Of a DNA stretch of 64,000 nt, positions 44,814 to 55,539 are shown one piece after another. The translations under genes and the position numbers were made by a program. The DNA lies in the NCBI RefSeq assembly GCF_023278565.1, contig NC_064672.1:7626001-7690000 (forward strand), in the 5' to 3' direction. Positions within the stretch are counted from its first letter, which is position 1. The number at the start of each line of letters is the position of its first letter. Source of the stretch: Colletotrichum lupini. Lineage: Eukaryota > Ascomycota > Sordariomycetes > Glomerellales > Glomerellaceae. The notes under the pieces were generated by a model. It worked only from the letters and a program-made list of their open reading frames with translations, ran no database searches and had not been told where the DNA came from.

Positions 44814-45899
44814 ATGAAATCCTCCATTGCCGCCGTTGGCCTCATGGCCTCCCTCGCCAGCGCTTCCGCCTACCAGCCCCGCCACTTTCACTGGCGCCGC
44901 GACAACACCACCGCTCCCGCCGGCTACACCACCCTCACCGTCGAGGTCACCGAGGTTGCCACCGTCACCTCATGCGCCCCTACCATCACCAACTGCCCTG
45001 CTCGCAGCGCTACCCTCTCCGCCTCTGACCTCTCTACCTACGTTGTCACCAACACCGTTGTCTTGACCGAGGTTGTCTGCCCCGTCACCGAGGCTGCCAG
45101 CCTCTCCAAGTCTCTGGTCCAGCAGCACTCTACCGGCGGTCTCCAGGGCTCTACCCGCACCGCTCCCGTCATCACCACCCCTACCGCCGCTCCCTCCATC
45201 CCCCTGTCCACCGCTGGTGTCACCAACTCTGCTCAGGACCCTACCGTCACCAGCCCCCCTACCGCTGGCGGCGACGATGAGGAGGAGGACGATGACTGCC
45301 CCGCTGAGGATGGCGATGTCGTGACCACCGTCACCCAGATCATCTCTACCAAGACCCTTACCATGACCGTCGGCAAGGGCTCTACCGCTTCCGTCGTCAC
45401 CACCGCCATCCCCACCACCATTGAGTCTACCATCGTCGTCACCAAGCCCACTGGCTCTGCCACCGGCGCCGGCGAGGAGCCCACTACCACCACCACTGCC
45501 ACCTCCACCGGCACCCGCACCGTCACCATCAAGCGCCCCGGCCAGACCGCCGAGTCTGCTTCTCCCAGCGGTACCCTCGGTGCCGACGGCCAGTGCGCTT
45601 GCCCCTCCGCCGTGACCGTCACCATCCCCGCCTCCACCGTCTACGTTACCATCGGTGGCTCTGCCCCCGCTGCCACCCCCTCCGCCAGCGCCAGCAAGAC
45701 CGCTTCCGCCGAGGCCCCCGTCACCACCGGTGATGTCGGTGCTGACGGCGAGGACGATGAGGAGGATGACTGCCCCGCCGATGAGGACGTTGTCACCCTT
45801 TCCACCACCGTCACCGTTGCCCCCTACCCCACCAACGGCACCGCCTCCGGCGCCGCTAAGCCTACCAGCTACTACAAGCGCTCCAACAAGCTCTTCTAA
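44814..45899 (+). CDS. Secreted Thr/Ser-rich protein with repeated Cys-Pro and acidic modules
   Basis: A single exon of 361 residues. The signal peptide MKSSIAAVGLMASLASASA is followed by YQPRHFHWRR, where RR is a plausible Kex2 site. The mature protein is dominated by Thr, Val, Ala and Ser. Strand-like TVTVT stretches carry Cys-Pro pairs in five places (TNCPAR, VVCPVT, DDCPAED, CACPSA, DDCPADE). Two near-copies of an acidic block, a run of Asp/Glu then CPA and D/E followed by VVT, lie at 45272-45321 and 45743-45794. The protein ends YYKRSNKLF with a second dibasic site and no GPI-type hydrophobic tail. Codon use is strongly C-ending, which suggests high expression. It is probably an O-glycosylated wall or secreted protein; a more specific role cannot be assigned. 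Confidence 0.82.
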   Translation: MKSSIAAVGLMASLASASAYQPRHFHWRRDNTTAPAGYTTLTVEVTEVATVTSCAPTITNCPARSATLSASDLSTYVVTNTVVLTEVVCPVTEAASLSKSLVQQHSTGGLQGSTRTAPVITTPTAAPSIPLSTAGVTNSAQDPTVTSPPTAGGDDEEEDDDCPAEDGDVVTTVTQIISTKTLTMTVGKGSTASVVTTAIPTTIESTIVVTKPTGSATGAGEEPTTTTTATSTGTRTVTIKRPGQTAESASPSGTLGADGQCACPSAVTVTIPASTVYVTIGGSAPAATPSASASKTASAEAPVTTGDVGADGEDDEEDDCPADEDVVTLSTTVTVAPYPTNGTASGAAKPTSYYKRSNKLF

Positions 45900-48800
45900 G
45901 TGTTTGATGTAGATTTGATTTCCCCCCCGCATGTCAAGCTATATTTGGTTATGAGAAGAATCTATGATTCATGAACAAACACATTCTTATCCTTCTTACA
46001 CTTTTTTGTCTTGTATACACTTCTTGGGGTGAAAATAAAGCGAAGTTTTTGTACAAAACAACACAAAGCCGGGGTGGGAAAATACAAACAACTCGCACTT
46101 TATTCTTCGGTCCTGCCTGCTTTTTTTGGTGTGGTGTTCTTTTTTGTCTAGATGGGAAAGAAAAAGGGCGGACAACCTTTTGGTATGGCGAGTCCATTGG
46201 AAGGGTTGTCTTTTTTGCTTGTCTGGTGGTCCAAAGCATTTCTGTGTGTTTTTTTTTATGGGAAAGATCAACACGGGCATCATTGCATTCGCGTAGCGGG
46301 TCGTTGGGGACCAAACAGAGATATATTTTCTATTGTTTCTTGCTCAAAGAAAAAACCCAGAAAACTTTTTTCACTTCTACTTTGTACATACTTATATACT
46401 CGACCGAGAACAGTCAAATGGGGATGAGGTTTGGTGCGATTTGAGTCTCCGACACCCCCTGGTCTGAAATGATGAGACGGTTTTTCCACATTCCCGCTCC
46501 CCCCCCCCCCCGTGTCATGTATGCTGGCTGCAGCCTGCTGAAACGAGACGGGAAGTTTATCTCAACTCTCTTTCGACTTCGCGTGAAACTTGAGATGAAC
46601 GTAAGGTGTGACTTGCGTTTGTGAGACTTTATTGTTGGCCAGTGACTTGTGGCTTCTGCGTCCTTGATGTTTATGGACTTGGACTGCATCCCTCGTGACG
46701 CTCCGCTTTCCACAGCTCTGTTGGACCTTTGCCTGACTTGGCTTGTGTACCGTACCAAGTTCCTCTTCCTTTAACAAGTCTGCCAATTGAGGTTTTGAGA
46801 TGGCACATCAGCAATGAACGTCACTGAGTAAGCAATCACTGGAAGGAACAGGTTGTTTAGGGCCCCTCCTATCGCTCTTTTCACCCTATTGGCATCCTGG
46901 GCCATCATGATCTGTTGGAGGGCCTTGGCGATGCCTAAGAAAGCTCTTGGTGGTTTACGAGGCTTTGTTGGTTTTTTCTTGTCAACTCACACCCGCGCGT
47001 CAAGTTCTTCAAGATGAGGCAGTAATACCCACGTGACTGTTCCATTCGAAATCATGGCGCAGATTCTTGAAGCTCTCTTTCTTCTGGCGGAACAGACATA
47101 TGGCAGAGGTCGATGGTGATGTATCGTAGAGGTGAAGTCTACTAGTCATACCAGACGTCTTGGGCAAGCTTTTCTCAGCAAAGATGAGACTTCGGCTGTG
47201 TATCCTGCCGAGGATTTGGTTTGCGATCGGAACCCTGTCGACTCCACGGCTGTCTTCCTTCTTGGGTTACGATGCGCAATATGCTGCCTGCGCATGTGGC
47301 TCGCGATGTGTTGCGACTGTTATATCCGAGTCTTCATATACACGGTCAATGAATTCATCGAGAGCGACTTCGCGAAGTCTCTTTGTCAAACTAACGGCTA
47401 GGCTGACTCCCTTGGAGGCTCTGCCAGCCATGATGTCGAAATGAACTCTTATCCATCGGAATAGAGACTGCCCCCTTTGCTAGAGCATTTAAACCCCCAT
47501 GGTGATCACACGATTGATGGGTGTCAACACGATTCATCGTCATCCGCTTTACGTTGGTCGCGGCCGCCAAATCGAATCCTTATGGTTGAAATTCCGTTAC
47601 GGAAAGTCCATACATATCCCGTACTCTTCTTTAGAAGATTTCCTATGCTGCCGGCGCGCCACTCAGCAAACTTCAACCACGTCATCCTACTGTTCTTGAA
47701 GAATATCCCGGTGATGGTAAGATGGAGGTCAGGATAGCGTTGGAAGCGTTTGACCTGCCCCGGGGTGCGAAGCTTGTCTCCATCCGCCTTGAGAATAGTT
47801 CTTCGGGCGAGCTGCGCAATTTTATCGATCGGAAAGGGATGGTTGGAAGCTGTATCATATATCTCAGGTGGTTTGTCGCCTTTGACACAGAAAGAAAGAG
47901 CCATTTTATAGAGAGTGTCAAGTCTATGGCCCGGTCAGCGAGGAGTCAGAAATGTAGAACCGACCTGGCAGACCAACTTTCTTGCCAGAAGCACAACTTC
48001 GTAAAATGTAAGGGGAAACTCTGACGCGGGTTCCAATCTTACCATTCAATTGAATAGTCTAGAAATACCGCTCGGTAAGGTCGTTATGAACAGTGTCAAG
48101 GCTGGTCCGAATAGGCACATGTTCCCAGCGCTGATATGACGCAGGACGTCTCCCAAGTGCGTGCCCCCTTCTTTGCCTTATGCCTGCGGTCAAGTCGCTA
48201 AAATGGGTACCTGGCTTGATTGAAAGAAAAAAAATATATAAAAACGGCGGTCGCGTACTTCAAGGGTGTAATGAGCGAAGGATGTCACGCGATCGCGGGT
48301 ATTCTTCCCGAAGTTACCATGGTCTTTGTTCTCATCGGGTGACAGAGCAGCTCGGTGACGTTTGTTGGCATGTATTTCGAGGTCCCCAAAGCATGGACTC
48401 TCAATCTCATGAGCCCGCTTTCGAGTCACAGCCTTTCACCCTCTTAGACGTTTATACGCTTTGGAATACATCAATATGGACGGCCGGGTTCCACCAACAG
48501 CCTCTCTAGTAGCTGACTTTGCTGAAGGGCAGCTTCGAGCTTCTCTGCACTTCCTTCCACGTACAACATGGCCATATGCCAACCTGTCCAAGGATTTTGG
48601 CCAGACTCAAGCGCCTAGCTTCGGGCTGAGCTACTACCCAGGCTACCACCCACGCTTTCATTAATTAGAGGAGAGAGAAAAGTACTGTCAAAGTCGATAT
48701 ATAAGTATGTATATAGTAGCGCCAAAATCGCCCTGAGGCTCGTCCTTGGGTAAACAAATCCCCTTTCAACGCAATCAAATCTCTGATCGCATATGAGCTA

Positions 48801-49991
48801 CTTTTCTAGGGGAATCTTGTTGTAAACCGGTGGCCCAGCTGCAAGGTACCCAAAGATCGTTACGAGGGCTGCACAAACGCTGCTCGGTCTGCGTGGGTGA
48901 TTCTCCTCTTCTCTATAGCTTTCCGGCGGGCAGATCAATGTTTCCGCTAGGACATGACGAGAGAAGCCCTGTTGGTGGTAACTTGACGAGTGGAATGTTG
49001 GATTGTCATGTAGATCAGTATATGCAAGCAAGCCTTCACAGCCTGGTCTTGTGGGAGATCCTCTCCCCCTCCTCAAGAGTTGCAAGCCAGTAAGCCTAAT
49101 TCTCCTTCCCAAAGTGCATGACTTTCGGCCTAAAGGCCCCGAATCTTGGTCCTTGCTGGTAGCGGACGTCAATGGCATGGGTCAAGTGCGAAGCCTGCCT
49201 GTGTGCTTTAATGGTTCTTGAGTGAGGCAGAGAAAACAAGAGAGACTTGTTGTTGCGATATGTGCGCGTATAACTAGTGACAATAAATCGATCTCTTTAT
49301 GTTGTACCGTCAGAGAGGCTGCTCGAACAAAACCGAATTTTCTATTTGATGCTCTGGAAATACTCAAATATATGAGAAAAGTCTTGTCAGCAACTTCGGC
49401 CATCACACCGCATCACAGCAAGGGAACCTCGGAATAAAGAATATCGGAAGGCAACGACGAAGCCAAGATTGAGTCTTGAGGAAGCCACGTCGTTACGACT
49501 TAGAATCGTCCATCACATAAGCTCTTGCGTTCCACCATCTATCACACGGTATTCAAGAATATCACATAAAGCCAATGAGAGGCGGCAGGTTCGGGGTATG
49601 ACGCAATTTTTATTATGTGTTATAGATTAATGCCTTTGGTTGAGTATCGTCATTGCGATGTTCAACTCTCATCCTACCCCAAGAAGGGGCCAGGTCGTGT
49701 GATGCTCATGCCTCATCGGGCATTTTCTCTTCTCCCCTAGACACCCTCAAAGCAAGATATACGGACCTATGCTCAGAGAAAAGGTGCCGTCGTAAGAATT
49801 TGACCGTGTTCACTCAGGGTTTGTACCCCTTTACCACTCAGTGGATGTCTTCGACGCTCCTCTTCAACCACTCTGGTTGTGTATGCCTCCCTTGCCAGTG
49901 TTCCCATCTCTCTCTCGGTAGACGTTTCATCTCTTACTTCAATAGCTAGACCTCAGAAACCTTTCGTCGATTCATTCATTGATAAAACAAC
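45900..49991. other. 4.1-kb intergenic region with a T-rich 3' flank
   Basis: Downstream of the secreted protein gene the DNA is T-rich (45900-46400), with a 13-base C run at 46499-46511. No gene is firmly supported. Two minus-strand frames at 47267-47431 and 47524-47904 look faintly protein-like and are discussed as a finding, but have no clear joining introns or domain. Confidence 0.45.
46499..46511. repeat. Poly-C homopolymer run
   Basis: Thirteen consecutive C bases in the 3' flank of the secreted protein gene. Confidence 0.9.
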
Positions 49992-51861
49992 TCAAACCTC
50001 CTCTTTCCGAGCAGGGCTGTCCCTCAAGCTGATCCTCCTCGCTTCCTCCCTCTGCTTCTGCTCCTCAACCTTTCTCTGCATCTCAGCCTTCCTCTCCTGA
50101 AGCGCGATACAAAACCGCGATCCCGCTCGAATCTGCTCGCCCTTCCAGATAAAGATGAAGGGGATGATGCACATGATAGCACTGAACCCACCGAGCAAGC
50201 TACAAGCACCAGCAATACCGAGCTTATTAAACATGCGTGTCGTCGCCAGCGGCAGCACCACAGCGAGCAGAGACCGGCTCGTCGAGGCCGCCGCGTTAGC
50301 GCTGGCAGCAAAGATCTCGTAGGCGTCGGTGAGATAGTTGAGCAGGGCGATGAAGATGAGCATGAAGCCCATCCCGAACGGGATGCCCGCCAGCATGGGC
50401 GCGACGAAGCTGACGCCTTCTCTGGAAGACCAGCCCAGCCAGAACAAAGAGATGAAGAACAGCGGTCCGCCGACGCAGGCGAAAGGGAGACGGCGGAACT
50501 CTTCGCGCTTGGCCCATGCGTGACCGTTGCGTTGCGCGCGGAGATGGCCCTGCTCCCAGCCGATGAAGATGGGCACCACTAGCAGAGCGCCGGCGCCTAT
50601 GGGGAGGTAGGCGAGGCCAGCCACACCCGGTGAGAGACCGTAGAGCTTCTGGAAGATGATGGGGAAGGCCTGGAAGGACATGTAGAAGATTGTGTATACT
50701 AAGGCCAGGTAGGCGCACGTGCAGCTGACGATGGGCTCGAAGATGATCATGCGTACGGGGCGGGTCAGGACGACGGTTGCGATGTGCTTGAAGTCCGTGC
50801 TCTCCATCTCGCGGGGCGCGATGACGGCGGCGGAGGGGTCTAGTTTGCGTAACTTTCGTGCTCGTCGGAGGAGCAGGACGGGCGCGTAGGTCTCGGGGAG
50901 AAGGAGGATCGGGATGAGGGTCAGGCCGGCGTAGATGAGAGCCACCCAAAAGGACCAGCGCCAGCCTATTGTCGTGGAGCAGAAACCGGACACGATCGGG
51001 GCGAAGAGAGGGCCGAAGGTGGTTGTCTACGAGGTTTTAGCAAAGCTTCAAGGGAGTGAAATCCGGGAAAGTCGCAGGGATGACTTACGACCATGAAGGC
51101 TGTCATGGCACGGCCGCGGGTCTCGGTGTCCCCGTAGATATCTGCGAGGATACCGGCCACGATAGCGATGGGTGAGCTGGCGAATACGCCCGTGAAGAAG
51201 CGGAAGAAGAGAAACGCAGGCCAGCTGGGTGCGAGGGCGCAGGCCATGGTCCAGATGGTGAACATGACAAAGGTGACAATGGTCAACATTCTCCTGCCGA
51301 GATGCTCGCTGAGAGGTGCCCAGACTACAGGCCCGAAGACGTAGCCGATGAGAAAGACGGAAATGGGCAAGACCTGCTGTTGCTCGTTTGTGATGCCCCA
51401 TTCGGCGGTTATGAAGGGTATCGCGTTGGATGGGAGGGCCGAGCCCATTGTGCTGTTGATGACTTGCATCATGGTTAAGCAAAGGATCAGAAACTTTTTG
51501 GTCTATAGCTCGTTAGTGATTAGATCTGTAGATATGCGACCAGAGCAACATACATGTGACCAGTTGTACGGGTTCTCTGGATCACCGTCATCCCAAGATA
51601 TTATTGTCGGCTCATCTTCGTCACTTGATGAGTTGGGGCTGGCCATCTCCTTTTCGTCCAGACCCTGCTCTTCGGCACGAGCCTCATACCTCTGGCGTGC
51701 TTCATCTTCATCGATCCTCCTCACCGTCTCTGATAGAGAGGATCGATTGCCTATGGAGTGTTACACTGTGGTCACAAAACGTATTGTTCATGGGGATGCC
51801 CACGCTGCAAATAAGGCAGACTATCTGTAGCATCTTCTGCGGATTCGCTGTGGGCGGGCAT
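49992..51861 (-). CDS. Major facilitator superfamily transporter, DHA1 drug/H+ antiporter type
   Basis: A plasma-membrane proton antiporter of the multidrug type. Firm exons are 51502-51089 and 51026-49992, and an upstream exon ends at 51554 (donor gtatgt). I extend this exon to 51750 and place a first exon at 51861-51822 (start MPAHSESAEDATD). The protein is then 561 residues; the donor of that small exon (gtctgc) is weak, and the alternative start is the ATG in KEMASPNS. The N-terminus is acidic and cytosolic (SWDDGDPENPYNWSH, the family's entry motif). Twelve membrane spans follow. Motif A of the DHA1 group is seen in VVWAPLSEHLGRR. The central loop holds LLRRARKLRKLD, and the C-terminus is charged. 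No regulator or biosynthetic gene adjoins it, so the substrate is open. Confidence 0.88.
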
Positions 51862-52801
51862 GGCGAACCGTGAGCAGCGGAATAGCACACACAGTAATTA
51901 TGTTCCTGTGTTGGGTTCCATCTCAGAAGACACGAGGAGAGAGCAGAGTGTGGGAGGTGTGGGTGAGGGTGGCCGTCAAATACGGAAATGGATGAATAAT
52001 GGCCCAAAGAATAATGGCCCCAAAACCACAGATGCCCGAAAATCGGTGACTGCATGCTGCATGTGGCCGATCACCCTTGTGGATCGAGCCGGTCTAGTCG
52101 TCGTTCCCACCATACTTTTTTCACAATTCAGCAAACGAGAAGCATTCCTGAGTGGCCGGGTGTAAGAGAAAAGAGACGAAGCCTTATCCCCGTTCACGGC
52201 TGATGAGGGGAGGGGGGAAACAGCAAGCTACCTAGGTAGGTACCGGTAGACGAGGAGGAAAAGGCGTGTCTCGCTATTGGTTTGTCATTGACTCTCATCG
52301 GAGCCGAACCGCAAGACCCACTTGGTTTTCAAGGGCCGCTTATCCGGCCGCGGCGCGGCGATGTGCTTTCCCGCCGCATCCCCGGTGCTGCCCTTGTTGC
52401 CCCCTGCACAGAGGTCATTTGGGTTTGCGATAGCGCCATCGACTGCTGCGCTTCGTCACGACTCATAAGGTAGCGACAGCTATGCCGTCACCGGTAAGAA
52501 ACGACGCCGCTAGTGGAATGCGCCGCTGCGTCTCAGGATGGGATCTACCTAGTAGGTATGCGTTGTTCAAAGATTGAGGTGCACACCCACCGCGGGGGCA
52601 GTTGAGTCGGCCGAAAGCGTCTACTCTTATCAGATCCCTTCGAGTTGCACCAACTTCTGCAGCGACGGAAAAACGTTCCCCCTCAGTGTTCATTGGCCAC
52701 GATTTGATAAGATATTGACCGGTGTTTCTCTCAGGGTACGCGACCCGAAACGGCGATGCGATGCGTGACGACGTTGAATTTTGTTTCTCGATTGTACTTC
52801 T
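51862..52801. other. Spacer upstream of the MFS gene and downstream of prefoldin
   Basis: About 940 bases without a supported gene. It holds promoter DNA of the MFS gene, a CCTAGGTAGGTACC-type motif near 52230 and the 3' end of the prefoldin gene. Confidence 0.5.
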
Positions 52802-53391
52802 TCATGTCTCGAGGTTGATACTCTTTCCGAATCTGGCGTACAGTTCGACCTTGAGTTGGTTCATATCCTCCTTAATCGTTTCCAGCTTCGATTCTAACCC
52901 CTCGACATCCTCCTCGATCTTGGTCGATGCCTGCTCGAGCATCTCTATTGCTTGAGGTTGCGATACGTGGAAGTAAGCGTCGCCAATCTTGTATCTGTGG
53001 CCGAGCATCAGTATGGTCTTTCGGTGCGTCATTGAGAGTCCTTCGTAGGTGCGTACGGTACTGTTTCGTCTTCGTCCGCAAGCTCCAATTCTGTGCTGAG
53101 ATCCTCGAGCTCTTCCTTTTCTTTCTGCAACGACACACAGATGTTAGATGGGGTTGCTTGTCGGTGATTGTATAAAGGTACGACTAACGCTCTTGTTCTT
53201 GAGTTCCTCCTCGATTATGAGTTCGCGCTGGTGCAGACGGCTGAACTTGTTGATCTTGTCTTGGTCCTCCCTCCTAACTTCGACCTCGTCGCCGACGGAC
53301 TCCTCGTCCGCCTTGGTGAGCTGCAGATACGGTGTCAGTATAGACAGTAGACCATAAGGTGAAGGGTTCATACCATGCGCCGTGACAACAT
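52802..53391 (-). CDS. Prefoldin subunit 4
   Basis: A beta-type subunit of the cytosolic hexameric prefoldin, which hands unfolded actin and tubulin to the CCT chaperonin. Four exons on the minus strand (53391-53374, 53320-53189, 53124-53057, 52994-52802) join in frame to give 136 residues. Exon 1 encodes only MLSRRM. The core starts REDQDKINKFSRLHQRE, the conserved first helix. It continues DETVPYKIGDAYFHVS, the beta-hairpin segment whose Pro-Tyr-Lys is made at an exon junction, and ends LKVELYARFGKSINLE, the second helix and family-typical end. The length matches the family (about 120-140). It is head-to-head with the CENP-W-like gene, 342 bases between start codons. Confidence 0.92.
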
Positions 53392-53733
53392 CTTGGTACT
53401 ATGTGGTGCAACGTGATGCGTGGTGGGTTTGACGATGGTGTCGGTGACGGTGACAGCCTCAACACTGGAGCTCCCAAAAAGCTCAGAAGGAGGGTCACAG
53501 TAATGCGCCACAGTGCGGAGGGGCCATGCACTGCCCCACTCTCAATTCTCGGGGGAAGTTCAATCAAGGTCTCTCTCGCTGGTGGCCTGTGCCAAACACA
53601 ACAAAACCTCTGGGCTCCCCCACACCGGAACGTCACACCGAGCCGCGATAGCTTGTACGCGACACCTCAATCCTTCCCGCGACTTCAATCTCAACTACGT
53701 TTGGTCCTCGCCGCGGTGCACGTTTTTCTCGCG
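53392..53733. promoter_or_regulatory. Short bidirectional promoter of prefoldin 4 and the CENP-W-like gene
   Basis: Only 342 bases separate the two divergent start codons. No other gene lies between them, so both must be driven from this stretch. Confidence 0.65.
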
Positions 53734-54136
53734 ATGGCACCCGGTCAAAAGGCATACCCGCGCGGTACTGTCAAAAAGATCATCAAAGCGCATTCGAACT
53801 GCAACTTGAGCAAGAATGTGGACGTCATGGTTAGTTGCTTACTGACGCGCCTGGCACGCCCTGCTGACCAGCCCTCAGATCTACCTCGACTACGTCCTGT
53901 TCATGCAGACGTAAGTCATTGACTCGAACATTGGGACGTATACCTACTGACTTCTTACCAGACTCGTCAAGGAGGCGGCTATCGAGTCAAAGAAGTCTGG
54001 TGAAAGAGGCATCACGGCCCGAAGCGTCAAGAAAGTGACTTCGGTACGTTGTACAACCACATCGACAGCAAGTCAGATTACATGGTGAGGCTAACATTGG
54101 ATTACGCAGGACACCCTCACCAAGTTCCGAGGTTGA
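53734..54136 (+). CDS. CENP-W-like histone-fold kinetochore protein
   Basis: CENP-W pairs with CENP-T through a histone fold and binds centromeric DNA. Four small exons (53734-53829, 53879-53910, 53962-54043, 54110-54136) join in frame to give 78 residues, close to human CENP-W (88). Introns are 49-66 nt with normal borders. The sequence runs YPRGTVKKIIKAHSNCNLSK, then VDVMIYLDYVLFMQTLVKEA, then ERGITARSVKKVTSDTLTKF. This is the helix 1, long helix 2 and helix 3 pattern of the family, with the conserved KAHS and FMQ positions. No tails are present. A general CBF/NF-Y-type histone-fold protein is the alternative, but the short length and the KAHS helix favour CENP-W. The gene is too fragmented by introns to appear as one open frame. 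Confidence 0.78.
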
Positions 54137-55539
54137 TTTTCCAGTTCATCGATATCGAAACTCCAGAAATTACTCGATACTTACGGAGTACACAGCACTC
54201 ATCTACTTCGCGACCCGGGGCCGTCGATGCCATTAGCGTGGTCGAATACGCTCGAATGCGATTCCGTTGGTGTAACATGGCGACCAGCAACAACATATCA
54301 TATCTGGTATAGAAGGGCTATGCAAAAGATGGAATCGACCTCAAGGTTTAGGCGCTGGTCTGCGACAGAACAGAGGCTCGATTCATGCAGGCTACCGTCT
54401 CGTGCATTGAGGCGGCACGCAAAGGTTGGAGGAGCAGGGCGCAGGTGTTAGTGGCTCCTTCATCTGAGCAGCACCGGCCTGAGCCGCATCGACGTTTGAA
54501 TGACCACGACACTATGATCAATGGCGACATAGTGTGTTTCCATGGATAGATTCTTTGCTATTGGTGGGTGCGGGTGGTGATGCTCGCGGCCTAGTCACTA
54601 TGGGATTCTGGCGCATGAGTACGGCGTACAGCTTACCGTATATCCATAGATAATTCCCGTGAGAGAGCGACGGCTAGTTCCAGACAAGGCTGAGATGCCC
54701 TGCCTGGTACGTCATCGAAGCAAGATGGTGCCGCGAGATGTAGAACGATGAATTTCGTTTACTCTTGCAAAAAAGCCCTAGAGCACCTTACTTAGATGTA
54801 CCCAGATTGGCAGGACAGCATGTAGGCGAGAAACATGACAGATAAAACATGCCAACCATTGAAAGCGAAACATGCAGTCTCGAAGACCTGAGGCGCCTCC
54901 AACCTAAATGCTCCATCGGTCTCCCATCTCAGTACAAGTGAATGTACCTTTTCTTCTGACCAGTTCTAGAACCCCGGCGGGTAGGAGTGGAGGCAGGGGT
55001 TTTTAGGGGAAGGGAAGGGGAACTTAAGGCGAAAACCAGCCTGGCGGCAGGGATGCTTCCGGCTCCTCAGCTCCTGGGAACCCACTCCTAGGTTGGATCA
55101 CCGCCTGAACGCCTGAAAACCCCCCACCGAAAAGGTACTAGACCCCGGGACCTCAGCTTCTCCCGGCCGACAGTGTCCCCTCCACTGAGCTGCACTCTGG
55201 CCCCGAGCTACGTGCCTACCTGCCGTCTATGAGCTGGAGTGTCATCTTCCGTGAACCTCCAAATTTGATCCGTCCAAAACCTGCACATCCACCTCTTCAC
55301 AATAACTTCACCTTTTCCCCCCATCACAAACGCCTCTCCTCTGAGTATTTTTCTTCGATCCTAGGACCTTCCTCCTACGATTGTACATCCCATCTTACCT
55401 CACTCTACACAAGTTTGTTTACTTGCCTCTCACCTGCGCGCTCTCTGCCTATAGCTGGCCACCACCACCTCTGGAAAATTCCCATCCAAGCTCACGCGAC
55501 CTCGACCCTGTTGACTGCGCTCCTCCCATAAGCTTCAAT
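54137..55539. other. Intergenic region with a GC-rich block and leader of the RGG-protein gene
   Basis: No protein gene is supported. A GC-rich block at about 54940-55210 contains a tRNA-like box A on the minus strand. The last 300 bases are pyrimidine-rich and lead to the start at 55540. Confidence 0.45.

Noticed and set aside
44970..45932. 320-codon frame antisense to the secreted protein gene
   Set aside because: Almost pure Gly/Asp/Val composition produced by the Thr/Ala/Pro codons on the other strand.
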